Positions 1-9,126 of a stretch of DNA of 64,000 nucleotides are shown piece after piece. The stretch comes from Sphingomonas lutea. GTDB lineage: Bacteria > Pseudomonadota > Alphaproteobacteria > Sphingomonadales > Sphingomonadaceae. Every line of letters starts with the position of its first letter. The stretch's first letter is position 1. The stretch covers positions 950,501 through 1,014,500 of the forward strand of contig NZ_CP060718.1 in assembly GCF_014396785.1 (NCBI RefSeq). Direction: 5' to 3'. Below the pieces are notes generated by a model that made no database searches, was not told where the DNA came from, and saw nothing but the letters and a program-made list of their open reading frames with translations. Both the position numbers and the translations under genes were made by a program.

Positions 1-1
1 G

Positions 2-535
<534 letters not shown>

Positions 536-542
536 GCTTCGC

Positions 543-1124
543 TCAGCAGGTGCGCCCGCCGCGGCGGCAATCGGTGTCGCCTCGCTTGCCCTGGTATTGC
601 CCCCAATGCTCCTGCATCTGATAGCGGGAAAGCACCCATTCGCGCTCGGTCATGCAAGTCCGCTCGTAGCGGAACAGCGAGCCGGTAATCAGCGTCCGCT
701 TGCAGATCTTCGCGTCCGGCGCCGCGTCGCCCAGGCGAATCGGATTGAAGGCCGGCTGCTCCCGCCCGGGAATGCGCCAATTGACCACGCCTTCGTGAAC
801 CGAACGGGTCGGCTTGCCATTGGGCCCAATCACCGACTTGAACACCGCATGGCGGACGATCATCGCGCAGGTTTCCTCGTCGAGCCGCGGATGGCCGCTG
901 CCGTGGGTCACTTCGCAGCTGGTCGGGCTGGCCTTGTCGTCGAGACGCACGACGAAGAAGACCGGGCCCTGCTCGCCCGCGGCAAGCGCTCGCGCGGGAT
1001 AATTCTGAAACACGACTTCGCTGATCTGCTTCATCCGCCGCGATTGCTTGTCGGACGTCTCGCGCGCCGCGAGCGGGCCCGGGATCATCAGCGCGGACAT
1101 TAGGGCGATCGACAGGGCGCGCAT
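543..1124 (-). CDS. Secreted TonB-C-like protein of unknown function
   Basis: 193 residues. ATG at 1124 follows a good AAGGAGA ribosome site. The N-terminus (MRALSIALMSALMIPGPLAA) is a signal peptide. Residues about 40-95 (YPARALAAGEQG, then FFVVRLDD, CEVTHGSGHPRLDEETC, IVRHAVF) resemble the TonB C-terminal fold seen in short energy-transducer-like proteins of sphingomonads. There is no N-terminal membrane anchor with a proline-rich spacer, so it is not a full TonB. The tail is rich in cysteine and arginine. It lies downstream of prmA on the same strand, 33 bases away. Periplasmic location is inferred; the role is unknown. Confidence 0.7.
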   Translation of the reverse strand: MRALSIALMSALMIPGPLAARETSDKQSRRMKQISEVVFQNYPARALAAGEQGPVFFVVRLDDKASPTSCEVTHGSGHPRLDEETCAMIVRHAVFKSVIGPNGKPTRSVHEGVVNWRIPGREQPAFNPIRLGDAAPDAKICKRTLITGSLFRYERTCMTEREWVLSRYQMQEHWGQYQGKRGDTDCRRGGRTC

Positions 1125-1157
1125 CGCACGTCTCCTTTTATTCGACTCGGCCTGATC

Positions 1158-2042
1158 CTACGCTTTTGCCGCCGGACCGGCCAGTGTCAGCACGGGCCAC
1201 TCGCCCGCGCCGCGATCGGCCACCGCTAGGCCGTGCCGCGCATAAGCGTCGATCACGGCTTTGGACTGGGTATCCAGCAAGCCGGCAAGGATCACAGTCC
1301 CGGCCGGCGCAAGCGCCTGCGCAAAGTCGGGGGCAAGGTCGATCAGCGGGCCGGCGAGGATGTTGGCGATGATCAGGTCGAACGGCGCGCGCGCCGCAAG
1401 CAGCGGCGAATCCATGCCTTCGGCAACGCCCAGCAGCAATTCGTCCGCGCCATGACCGACAGCGACACGATTGATCGCGGCATTGTCGCGCGCGACGTCG
1501 ATCGCGACCGGGTCGATGTCGGTCGCGATGCAGCGCGCGCCTGGCCACAGCGCCAGCGCGGCAAAGGCGAGCAGCCCGGTGCCGGTGCCGATGTCGGCGA
1601 TATTGGCGAAACGGGCGCCGCAACTCTCCAAGGCGTCGAGCGCCGCGAGGCAACCCGCGGTCGTTGCGTGCTGGCCCGTGCCGAACGCCAGGCTGGCGTC
1701 GATTTCGAAATTGATGTGGCCGGGTTCGGGCGGGTGCGTGGGGGTGTGGACGGTGAAGCGCCCGGCGCGGATCGGCTGAAGCCCCGCCTGGCTCATCGTC
1801 ACCCAATCGTCCTCGCCCAGCTGCTCGACCTCGGGCGTGCCATGCCCGAGCGCCGCAAGCGCGGCGAGGTCGCCAGCGCCGGGCGGGTGATCGAAATAGG
1901 CGTGGATCAGCCAGTCGTCGGGGCGGGCCGGATCGGGCTCGTCCGCGACCAGGACGGGCGGGCGCTCCCCGGGTAAATCAACCGTGTCGGCGACCGCCTG
2001 CGCCTGCGCCCGATTGCACGCCACCGTCACGCGCCAGCTCAT
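1158..2042 (-). CDS. prmA: Ribosomal protein L11 methyltransferase
   Basis: 294 residues when started at MSWRVTVACN. That ATG (2042) overlaps the stop of the metallo-beta-lactamase gene as ATGA, so the two are probably translationally coupled. PrmA motifs are present: AFGTGQHATT before the SAM site, the SAM-binding loop DIGTGTGLLAFAAL, an acidic DIDPVAIDVA strand, and NILAGPLIDLAP. The enzyme trimethylates ribosomal protein L11 in the cytoplasm. The open frame extends 52 codons further upstream, but that part overlaps the lactamase gene and lacks family similarity. Length is normal for the family. Confidence 0.92.
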   Translation of the reverse strand: MSWRVTVACNRAQAQAVADTVDLPGERPPVLVADEPDPARPDDWLIHAYFDHPPGAGDLAALAALGHGTPEVEQLGEDDWVTMSQAGLQPIRAGRFTVHTPTHPPEPGHINFEIDASLAFGTGQHATTAGCLAALDALESCGARFANIADIGTGTGLLAFAALALWPGARCIATDIDPVAIDVARDNAAINRVAVGHGADELLLGVAEGMDSPLLAARAPFDLIIANILAGPLIDLAPDFAQALAPAGTVILAGLLDTQSKAVIDAYARHGLAVADRGAGEWPVLTLAGPAAKA

Positions 2043-2950
2043 TCGCTCGACGCTTCCTTCGCCAGCCGCTCGTCGAGCGCCTTCCCGCGCGCGGCGGCAT
2101 AGTCGCGGCACGCTGTCTCTCTGGTCAGCGGTGCCTTGCCTGCCAGGCGATTTGCCATGTCGCTGGCCGAAGGATGCGGGGTGAGCAAAATATCGCATTC
2201 CAGCGCGGCCACTTTAGCCAGCCCTGCGCGGAAGGCGGCGACATAGTCGGGGTGATCGGCGAAGCGATAATCGTCGCGGCTGACGATCGACAGGCTATCG
2301 GCGTAGACGATCCGCCGGCACACGCCGCCGTCGCACGCGCCCCAATGCCAGGTCAGCGCGCCGGGCGTGTGGCCTGGAGTCGCGACGGGCGTCAGCTGCA
2401 GGCTGCCCAGGCGCACCGGCTCGCCGTCGGCGATCAGCTTGTCGACGCGCACACCGGCGAAGGGCGGGTGCATCCCCGCTTGCGGATCGCCGCGCCCGGG
2501 CGCGCCGGTATCCAGCACCGGAGCTGCGGCGGCCGAGGCGAACACCCGCGCGCCAGTGATCTGGCGCAGGCGCGACATGCCGCCGACATGGTCGAGATGC
2601 TCGTGGCTGCTGAGCAGGATTTTCACCTCGCTCGGCTGGAAGCCGAGGCGGCGGATGTTGCGGGCGATAAGGTCGGCGCCCTTGTCGGTGCCGGCATCGA
2701 TCAGGATGTGCCCCGCATCGCCGGTAATGAGGATCGCGCTGATCCCGCAGGTCCCGACGAGGTAGGTGTTGGCGTGAATTCGTACCGGCGGGGCAGGGTC
2801 GTCCCAGCCGTCCTTGCCCTCGCACGCGCGAGCGAACGCCGGCCCCGCGGTCTCGATCGGCGCGCGCGGTTGCTCGACGATGCGCGGACGTCCCAGGGGC
2901 ACCGAAATCTGGGCCGCGGCCAGCGCAAAGACGAGCGCCTTAGCGAACAT
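2039..2950 (-). CDS. Subclass B3-type metallo-beta-lactamase
   Basis: 303 residues with a short hydrophobic N-terminus (MFAKALVFALAAA) that suggests export. Zinc ligands fit the subclass B3 pattern: HEHLDH at residues 116-121, GHTPG with His194, and His259 in LLTPHP. The YADSLS segment (near 217-221) supplies the serine typical of B3 enzymes in place of a cysteine ligand. Such enzymes hydrolyse beta-lactams in the periplasm; whether this one does is inference. The start overlaps the SDR gene by 11 bases and the stop overlaps prmA, so it sits inside a chromosomal operon rather than a mobile cassette. Confidence 0.85.
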   Translation of the reverse strand: MFAKALVFALAAAQISVPLGRPRIVEQPRAPIETAGPAFARACEGKDGWDDPAPPVRIHANTYLVGTCGISAILITGDAGHILIDAGTDKGADLIARNIRRLGFQPSEVKILLSSHEHLDHVGGMSRLRQITGARVFASAAAAPVLDTGAPGRGDPQAGMHPPFAGVRVDKLIADGEPVRLGSLQLTPVATPGHTPGALTWHWGACDGGVCRRIVYADSLSIVSRDDYRFADHPDYVAAFRAGLAKVAALECDILLTPHPSASDMANRLAGKAPLTRETACRDYAAARGKALDERLAKEASSE

Positions 2951-3644
2951 AGCTGGCCCCGTTGACGTCGATGATGGCGCCAGTGGCGGACGCGGGCGCT
3001 TCGGTCGCGAGCCAGCGGATCGTTTCTGCCACCTCGTCGGTGGTCGCGACCCGCCCGAGCGGGATGTCGGCGAGGATCTTCGCGCCGCCGCGGCCTTGCA
3101 AATATTCCTCGGTCATTTCCGATACGGTGAAGCCGGGGGCGACCGCGAAGGCGAGCACGCCATCGCCGGCATAGCCGCGCGCGATGGTCTTGGTCATCCC
3201 GACCAGCGCCGCCTTCGAAGCCGCATAATGCCAATGGTCGGGGCTATCGCCGCGAAAGGCGGCGCGGCTGGCGACGTTGACGATCCGCCCAGGGATTCCG
3301 GTGTCAAGGAAGTGCGACACCGCCAGCCGCGCAAGGTCGGCGGCGGCTTGGAGGTTGATGGTCAGCGTACGCTGCCATGCGGCGCGCCACTCCTCGTCGG
3401 ACGCATTGTCGGCGACGGCTTCATAAATGCCCGCGTTGTTTACCAGCACGTCGATCTGGCCGCCAAGCTCGTCGAGCGCGGTTTCCCAAATGCCGCGCGG
3501 CGCGGCGGGGTCCATCAGGTCGCCCGCGATGAGGACGTCGCTGCCAAGAGTCGAATGCCCGACAACGCGATGTCCGCGCTTCTTGAGCAAGGCATAAGTC
3601 GCGGCGCCGATGCCGCGGCTCGCGCCGGTGATGAGGATGTTCAT
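2940..3644 (-). CDS. Short-chain dehydrogenase/reductase
   Basis: 234 residues, classical SDR size. Visible motifs are the Rossmann cofactor loop TGASRGIGAAT (residues 6-16), the NNAGIYE motif, the catalytic serine in NVASRAAF, the YAASK pair of tyrosine and lysine, and a C-terminal GAIIDVNGA segment like FabG-type enzymes. It probably reduces or oxidises a small keto/hydroxy substrate with NAD(P)H; the substrate cannot be told. It is the first gene of the minus-strand run SDR, lactamase, prmA, with an 11-base overlap to the lactamase gene. Its upstream region is a palindromic repeat element. Confidence 0.85.
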   Translation of the reverse strand: MNILITGASRGIGAATYALLKKRGHRVVGHSTLGSDVLIAGDLMDPAAPRGIWETALDELGGQIDVLVNNAGIYEAVADNASDEEWRAAWQRTLTINLQAAADLARLAVSHFLDTGIPGRIVNVASRAAFRGDSPDHWHYAASKAALVGMTKTIARGYAGDGVLAFAVAPGFTVSEMTEEYLQGRGGAKILADIPLGRVATTDEVAETIRWLATEAPASATGAIIDVNGASYVR

Positions 3645-3655
3645 GGCGTACCCTT

Positions 3656-3822
3656 ATCCTCCCCAGCAGTTGCTGGGGAGGGGGACCATGCCTGTCCCGA
3701 GTGACGCCGCAGGCGGCGTCGAGGGGCGAAGCATGGTGGAGGGGTTCTCGCTGTCCTCGACGAAGAACCCCTCCGTCAGCCGCTGCGCGGCTGCCACCTC
3801 CCCTCGAACTCGAGGGGAGGAT
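3656..3822. repeat. Long imperfect intergenic palindrome, copy 1
   Basis: The segment begins ATCCTCCCCAGCAGTTGCTG and ends GAGGGGAGGAT. Nested inverted arms include GGTGGAGGGGTTCT facing AAGAACCCCTCC, with small hairpins CCCCAGCA/TGCTGGGG and GCCGCAGGCGGC. A second copy with the same layout lies at 53270-53393. Both fill the whole gap between genes, which is the behaviour of REP- or MITE-like elements. It separates the start of the SDR gene from the end of the chemoreceptor gene and ends 6 bases before that gene's stop. Confidence 0.8.
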
Positions 3823-3827
3823 GACGT

Positions 3828-5117
3828 CTAGGCCGCCATCCCGCTGACGAACGCCTTCGCGGTCGAGGTGAAGTTGGCGATCTGCTCGGAGAAGCGGCCG
3901 AAGCCCTGCTCGACCTCGTCGATGTCGGTCGCGACATTCTCGGTGTCGGTGCGGATAGCGGCAATCGTCGAGCTCATCGAGTCGGCGGCAAGCGCGGTTT
4001 CGTCGACGGCGGCGGTGATCATCGTCACCGTTTGCGCCTGGAGCTCCATCGCCTCACGGATGCGGTCGGCGGAAGTCTGCACTTCCTCGACGGTGTCCTC
4101 GATCGAATTATTGGCGTCGACCGTCTGGCGCGTGGCCTGCTGGATCGCGGTGATCTTGGCGGTGATGTCGTCGGTCGCCCGCGCGGTCTGGCTGGCGAGG
4201 CTCTTCACCTCCTGCGCGACGACGGCAAAGCCGCGCCCGGCATCGCCCGCGCGTGCCGCCTCGATCGTGGCATTGAGCGCGAGGAGGTTGGTCTGCCCCG
4301 CAATGTCGCGGATGAGGCCGAGGATCGATTCGATCGCCTCGACGTGCGCCGACAATGCCTGGCTGACCTTGACCGCCTGACTTGCCTGCTCGCCGGCGCG
4401 GGTGGCGACGCCCGCCGCCACTTCGACTTCGCCGCGCGCATCCTCGATCGCGCGGATGAGGCCGGCGGCGGTCTGCGCCGCTTCGCGCATGGCGATCGCC
4501 GATTGCTCGGCGGCGGCGGCGACCTCGCTGGTCTTGCCGAGCATGCCGCGGGTGGAGGCCGCGGTTGCCCGGGTGCGTTCGGTCAGCGCCTTGGACTGGT
4601 CGGTGCTGGCGCGGACGAGGTCGCTCACGCGGCGCTCGAACTGGTCGCTTTCCCGGCCGCGCTGGTCGGCCGCCTCGATCGCCTCGAGCAAGGCGACCTG
4701 CGCCAGGATGATGTCGGTTTCGAAGCAAGTCAGCCGTTGAAAAGTGGTTACGCTCTGCTGCAGCTGGGCCTGGTCGCCGCCGAACCGCTCGAACAGGCGG
4801 TCGATGACTCGGCCGATCAGCTCGTCACGCGCGGCGATATAGCCTGGAACCGAGCTTCGCTCGCGGAAGATGCGGCGGCCATATTCGGCGACCGACTGGA
4901 CCCAGTCGATATTCACCTTGCCGGCATAATGGCTTTCCAGCCGCTTGGCGGCCTCGGGGCCGAACTGGCTGCGCACTTCGGATTCGATGATGTCGCCGGC
5001 GTCCTGCCACAAACGGTGGATGTCCCGCTCCAGCGACCCTTCCGGATTATAGGCCGACAGCCGCGCGCTGACCTGTTCATCCGTCAGCCGCTGCAGCTGA
5101 ACCGTTTCGCCACCCAT
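3828..5117 (-). CDS. Soluble methyl-accepting chemoreceptor with globin-type N-domain
   Basis: 429 residues from the ATG at 5117, chosen because GGAGA stands just upstream and the extra 61 codons of open frame look non-coding. Residues about 10-170 resemble the sensor-globin domain of HemAT-like receptors ([14 protein letters not shown], then [12 protein letters not shown]). The rest is a cytoplasmic MCP signalling domain with the hairpin tip [20 protein letters not shown] followed by [19 protein letters not shown]. No membrane segment is present. In the region corresponding to the proximal haem histidine I read AEYGRRIF, with glycine where histidine is expected. It would signal to CheA/CheW, which are not in this window. 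Confidence 0.82.
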   Translation of the reverse strand: MGGETVQLQRLTDEQVSARLSAYNPEGSLERDIHRLWQDAGDIIESEVRSQFGPEAAKRLESHYAGKVNIDWVQSVAEYGRRIFRERSSVPGYIAARDELIGRVIDRLFERFGGDQAQLQQSVTTFQRLTCFETDIILAQVALLEAIEAADQRGRESDQFERRVSDLVRASTDQSKALTERTRATAASTRGMLGKTSEVAAAAEQSAIAMREAAQTAAGLIRAIEDARGEVEVAAGVATRAGEQASQAVKVSQALSAHVEAIESILGLIRDIAGQTNLLALNATIEAARAGDAGRGFAVVAQEVKSLASQTARATDDITAKITAIQQATRQTVDANNSIEDTVEEVQTSADRIREAMELQAQTVTMITAAVDETALAADSMSSTIAAIRTDTENVATDIDEVEQGFGRFSEQIANFTSTAKAFVSGMAA

Positions 5118-5287
5118 CGCATCGTCTCCAGTGAATTCGCTCTTGAGACGCTCTTGCCGGACAATGGTTAAGACCGGGTTAGGCGGGGACGCGGTGCGCG
5201 CGCAATCTTGCCTCGGCGAAGGCGCGGTCCTAAGCGCATCGCCGTGCCGCCGCTCCGGGTGGAACGCAGCAATCATCGAGGGGCTGA

Positions 5288-5683
5288 ATGGCCGAACCAC
5301 ATACCCGCCCGCTTTCGCCGCACCTGTCGATCTGGCGGTGGGGCCCCGGCATGACGGTGTCGATCCTCCACCGCATCACCGGCGCCGGCCTGTCGATCCT
5401 TGGCCTTGGCGTGCTTACCTGGTGGCTGATGGCGCTGGCCGACGGTCCCGAAGCCTATGGCACCTTCACCCAGGCCGCCGCGCACCCGATCGGGCTAGTC
5501 GTCCTGGTCGGCCTGACCTGGGCGTTCCTGCAGCACCTCTTCTCGGGCATCCGCCATTTGGTGATGGACAGCGGTGCGGGGTTCGAGATCAATATCAACA
5601 AGCGCTACGCCTTGCTGACCATCATCGTCTCGGTCCTGCTGACAGCATTGCTGTGGGCCTATCTGCTGGGAGTGATCGCATGA
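5288..5683 (+). CDS. sdhC: Succinate dehydrogenase cytochrome b556 subunit
   Basis: 131 residues. ATG at 5288 follows GAGGGG. The N-terminus [10 protein letters not shown] is the SdhC signature, followed by the [10 protein letters not shown] segment, three hydrophobic helices, and the haem-ligand region [13 protein letters not shown] with conserved histidines. It anchors complex II in the inner membrane and forms the quinone and haem site together with SdhD. The stop overlaps the sdhD start as ATGA. The gene lies divergent from the chemoreceptor with about 170 bases between. Confidence 0.95.
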   Translation: MAEPHTRPLSPHLSIWRWGPGMTVSILHRITGAGLSILGLGVLTWWLMALADGPEAYGTFTQAAAHPIGLVVLVGLTWAFLQHLFSGIRHLVMDSGAGFEININKRYALLTIIVSVLLTALLWAYLLGVIA

Positions 5684-6075
5684 GCATCGGGCAAAGCGCC
5701 TCCCCGCTTGGCAAGGTCCGCGGGCTCGGCTCGGCGCGTGAAGGCGGCGAGCATTGGCTGACCGAGCGCGTCACCAGCGTGGCTTTGCTGCTGCTCGGCG
5801 TCTGGCTCATCGCCTCGCTGCTGATGCTTCCGGCGCGCGACGGCGCGACGCTGGTCGAATGGCTCCGCCATCCCAGCGGCGCAGTACCGATGGCGCTGTT
5901 GATCGTCACCGCCTTTCGCCACGCGCTCGACGGGATGAAGGTCGTGGTCGACGATTATGTTCATGACGAGGGTCTTCGCTTCGCCACCAACCTCGCGCTG
6001 CTGTTCCTGGCGGTCGGCGGCGGGGCGATGGCGCTGTTCGCGCTGGCCCGCATTGCCTTCGGAGTTGCGGCTTGA
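5680..6075 (+). CDS. sdhD: Succinate dehydrogenase membrane anchor subunit
   Basis: 131 residues. The ATG at 5680 overlaps the sdhC stop by four bases. It begins [19 protein letters not shown], then has [17 protein letters not shown], typical of alphaproteobacterial SdhD. Three membrane helices follow, and the [20 protein letters not shown] segment contains the haem and quinone-side histidine and the DDYVHD motif. It pairs with SdhC to anchor SdhA/SdhB. The stop overlaps the TTG start of sdhA, so the three genes are tightly coupled. Confidence 0.95.
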   Translation: MSIGQSASPLGKVRGLGSAREGGEHWLTERVTSVALLLLGVWLIASLLMLPARDGATLVEWLRHPSGAVPMALLIVTAFRHALDGMKVVVDDYVHDEGLRFATNLALLFLAVGGGAMALFALARIAFGVAA

Positions 6076-7871
6076 GCGCCTACAAGATCGTCGACCACAC
6101 CTATGACGTCGTCGTCGTCGGGGCCGGCGGCGCCGGCCTTCGCGCCACGATGGGCTCGGCCGAACAGGGTCTGAAGACGGCCTGCGTGACCAAGGTCTTC
6201 CCGACGCGCAGCCACACCGTTGCCGCGCAGGGCGGGATTGCCGCCAGCCTGGGTAACATGGGCGCCGACCATTGGACGTGGCACATGTACGATACGGTCA
6301 AGGGCTCCGACTGGCTCGGTGACCAGGACGCGATCGAATATCTGACGCGCGAGGCGCCCGCCGCGGTGATCGAGCTTGAACATGCCGGAATGCCGTTCAG
6401 CCGCACCGCCGACGGCCGCATCTACCAGCGCGCCTTCGGCGGCATGACCCAGAACTTGGGCGAAGGTCCGCCGGCGCAGCGCACCTGCGCCGCCGCCGAC
6501 CGCACCGGCCATGCAATGCTGCACACGCTCTACACGCAGAGCCTGCGCCACGACGCCGACTTCTTCATCGAATATTTCGCCATCGACCTGATCATGGAGG
6601 ACGGCGCCTGCCGGGGCGTCATTGCCCTGTGCCTGGACGACGGGTCGATCCACCGCTTTCGCGCGCAGGCCGTGGTGCTGGCGACGGGCGGCTACGGCCG
6701 CGTCTATTTCTCCGCGACCAGCGCGCACACCTGCACTGGCGACGGCAATGCGATGGTGCTCCGCGCCGGCCTGCCGCTGCAGGACATGGAATTCGTGCAA
6801 TTCCACCCGACCGGCATTTACGGCGCGGGCGTGCTGATAACCGAAGGCGCGCGGGGCGAGGGCGGCTACCTCACCAACAGCGCGGGCGAGCGCTTCATGG
6901 AGCGCTATGCGCCGAGCGCGAAGGACCTCGCCAGCCGCGACGTCGTGTCCCGCTCGATGGCCATGGAAATCCGCGAAGGCCGCGGTGTGGGTCAGGAGAA
7001 GGACCACATCTTCCTCCACCTCGACCATATCGACCCCAAGATCCTGCACGAGCGGTTGCCGGGCATCACCGAGACCGCGATGACCTTCGCCGGGGTCGAC
7101 CTAACCCGCCAGCCCATCCCGGTCACGCCCACGGTCCACTATAATATGGGGGGGATCCCGACCAATTATCATGGCGAGGTGGTGACGCTGAAAGACGGCA
7201 ACCCCGACGCCATCGTCCCCGGCCTGTTCGCGGTGGGGGAGGCGGCCTGCGTCAGCGTCCACGGCGCCAACCGGCTCGGCTCCAACAGCCTGATCGACCT
7301 CGTCGTGTTCGGCCGCGCTGCCGGGCATCGCCTCGGCGAAGTGGTCAAGAAAGGCGCGCTGCAGGATGAGCTGCCCAAGGACGGCGCCGACCTCGCGCTC
7401 GGCCGGCTCGACAAGTTCCGCCATGCCGAGGGCAACAGCCCGACCGCCGAAATCCGCCTCGAAATGCAGCGCGTGATGCAGGCCGATTGCGCCGTCTTTC
7501 GCACCGAGCGCACGCTTGCCGAAGGCGTGTCGCGCATCGACAAGGTGTTCGCGCGCATGGCCGACGTCCGCATCACCGACCGCAGTCTCATCTGGAACAG
7601 CGACCTGGTCGAAACGCTCGAGCTCGACAATCTGCTCAGCCAGGCCGTGGTCACGATGCACTGCGCCGAAAACCGCAAGGAAAGCCGCGGCGCGCATATG
7701 CACGAGGACTTTCCCGAGCGGAACGACGCCGAATGGATGAAGCACACGGTGGCGTGGTGCGACGGCTGGGGCGGCAAGAACGCCGGCGTGAAAATCGATT
7801 ACCGCCCGGTCCACGAATATACGCTCACCGACGACATTCAGTACATCAAGCCGAAGAAGCGGGTTTACTAG
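6072..7871 (+). CDS. sdhA: Succinate dehydrogenase flavoprotein subunit
   Basis: 599 residues, full length for SdhA. The start is TTG (6072), overlapping the sdhD stop; an ATG does not occur nearby in frame. Motifs: FAD-binding [13 protein letters not shown], the covalent-flavin histidine in [10 protein letters not shown], the QFHPTGIYG and GEGGYLTN substrate regions, [19 protein letters not shown], and the C-terminal [17 protein letters not shown]. It oxidises succinate to fumarate in the TCA cycle and respiratory chain. The usual next gene, sdhB, does not follow; the downstream 220 bases are non-coding with a hairpin. Confidence 0.97.
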   Translation: MSAYKIVDHTYDVVVVGAGGAGLRATMGSAEQGLKTACVTKVFPTRSHTVAAQGGIAASLGNMGADHWTWHMYDTVKGSDWLGDQDAIEYLTREAPAAVIELEHAGMPFSRTADGRIYQRAFGGMTQNLGEGPPAQRTCAAADRTGHAMLHTLYTQSLRHDADFFIEYFAIDLIMEDGACRGVIALCLDDGSIHRFRAQAVVLATGGYGRVYFSATSAHTCTGDGNAMVLRAGLPLQDMEFVQFHPTGIYGAGVLITEGARGEGGYLTNSAGERFMERYAPSAKDLASRDVVSRSMAMEIREGRGVGQEKDHIFLHLDHIDPKILHERLPGITETAMTFAGVDLTRQPIPVTPTVHYNMGGIPTNYHGEVVTLKDGNPDAIVPGLFAVGEAACVSVHGANRLGSNSLIDLVVFGRAAGHRLGEVVKKGALQDELPKDGADLALGRLDKFRHAEGNSPTAEIRLEMQRVMQADCAVFRTERTLAEGVSRIDKVFARMADVRITDRSLIWNSDLVETLELDNLLSQAVVTMHCAENRKESRGAHMHEDFPERNDAEWMKHTVAWCDGWGGKNAGVKIDYRPVHEYTLTDDIQYIKPKKRVY

Positions 7872-7973
7872 GAGCCGCCGAGCGCAGGTGAGCGATTGCG
7901 CAGCAATCGGAAGCCAGCGCGTAGAGACGGCGACTAGCGGACGGCCTGCGCGGCTAGCCGCGACAGGACCGAC

Positions 7974-7994
7974 GGCGCGGATTCACTCCGCGCC
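7974..7994 (+). terminator. Hairpin downstream of sdhA
   Basis: A perfect 8-base stem GGCGCGGA / TCCGCGCC with loop TTCAC stands about 100 bases after sdhA. Outer bases ACCGAC and GTCGGT could extend the structure. It has no run of T, so a classical intrinsic terminator is uncertain. Nothing else was recognised in 7872-8090. Confidence 0.35.
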
Positions 7995-8090
7995 AGCAGT
8001 GTCGGTTAGAGACGCTTTGAGCTGAAAGCCGAAGTTGGACTCTCGAGTGTGTTTAGGTTTTTTGAACCGAGCATTCTTAAGACTGAACCG

Positions 8091-8543
8091 ATGGCCACTC
8101 TTGAACTCAGGCGAGCACTAGCTCGGCCCGACGCCGAAACGTTGGTGCGGCAGATCGACGCTTATGCGGATTATTTTGCGACGGGTGAGGGCGAGTGGCC
8201 GGACGAGTGCGCAGACGATTTCGAATAAGTGCTTAATGCGGGTCCTGACGCTGAAAAAGCCCTCGCTTATGTCATTATCGCTGCATCACGCACCGATGAT
8301 GCCAACTTCTTGCTATTCCTTGGGTGCGGTCCACTGGAAAACTTGCTTTTCTACGCCTCGCCAGAATTGATGCGGCGGATCATCGCCGAAGCCAGGCGGT
8401 CGGCAAGGTTTTGCTGGTTGCTAAGTTGTCCATACAAGATCGCGATCGATCAGGCCGTGTGGGAGCAAATCAAGCCGTTCCGCCAGACGGGCGAGCATGA
8501 GGAGCCCTCGCTAGAAACCTTGCCGCCGCGCAATGTCGCTTGA
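8091..8543 (+). pseudogene. DUF6869-like gene interrupted by in-frame TAA
   Basis: One reading frame encodes 45 residues (ATG at 8091, MATLELRRALARPDAETLVR, then a DAYADYFATGEGEWP segment), meets TAA at 8226-8228, and continues in the same frame for 104 residues (VLNAGPDAEKALAYV, then LGCGPLENLLFYAS and RRIIAEARRSARFCWLL). The second half has the GPLE(D/N)LL and downstream E-A-R...RF pattern I associate with DUF6869 proteins, whose N-terminal part should be continuous with it. GTG at 8229 could in principle restart translation. The segment is less GC-rich than its neighbours and stands where sdhB is expected. The family name is from memory; the in-frame stop is seen directly. Confidence 0.6.
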
Positions 8544-8595
8544 ATTCGCGAGCACTGACGGCCGCAATGCGTTGACAGCAAACGTCTCTTCGGAG

Positions 8596-9117
8596 TCAGA
8601 CTAGCTTGAGCGCCACCGCATACCTCGCCGCCTTATCCGCATAATGTGCCGCCGACGCGCGCAACGCCTGCCGCTCCGCCTCGCTCAGCTGCCGGATCGC
8701 CCGCGCCGGTGACCCGACGATCAAGCTCCCCGCCGGGAACGTCTTGCCCTCGGTAAGCAACGCCCCCGCGCCGACCAGACACTCACTTTCCAGCACCGCG
8801 CCGTTCAAGATCCGCGCGCCCATCCCAATCAGGACATCATCTGCAATCGTGCACCCGTGAAGGATCGCCTGATGTCCGACGGTCACGCGCGCGCCGATGG
8901 TCAGCGGGAAACCTGGGTCGCTGTGGCCGATCGCGCCGTCCTGGATGTTGGTGTCTTCGCCGATGATGATCGGCGTGTTGTCGGCGCGGATCACGGCGCC
9001 GAACCACACGCTCGCCCGCGCTGCGAGGCGGACGTCGCCGATCAGGTCGGCGGAGGGCGCCGCCCACGCGCCGTCAGCCAGGGCCGGCGCAGCGCCATCA
9101 ATCTGGTACATTGGCAT
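8596..9117 (-). CDS. Gamma-class carbonic anhydrase-like hexapeptide protein
   Basis: 173 residues forming a left-handed beta helix of the YrdA/CaiE/PaaY type. Landmarks are [20 protein letters not shown], a [17 protein letters not shown] segment with the metal-binding histidine pair, [24 protein letters not shown], and [13 protein letters not shown]. Some relatives bind zinc or iron and hydrate CO2; many are only structural relatives, so activity is not assured. The gene lies 9 bases after the end of the PfkB kinase on the same strand and may be cotranscribed with it. Confidence 0.85.
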   Translation of the reverse strand: MPMYQIDGAAPALADGAWAAPSADLIGDVRLAARASVWFGAVIRADNTPIIIGEDTNIQDGAIGHSDPGFPLTIGARVTVGHQAILHGCTIADDVLIGMGARILNGAVLESECLVGAGALLTEGKTFPAGSLIVGSPARAIRQLSEAERQALRASAAHYADKAARYAVALKLV

Positions 9118-9126
9118 CCTTCCGCC

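Noticed and set aside
3610..3831. Plus-strand frame across the palindromic element
   Set aside because: Translation of a repeat; no evidence of a gene.
5131..5679. In-frame 5' extension of sdhD across sdhC
   Set aside because: The true sdhD start is the ATG at 5680 overlapping the sdhC stop; the extension translates sdhC in the wrong frame.
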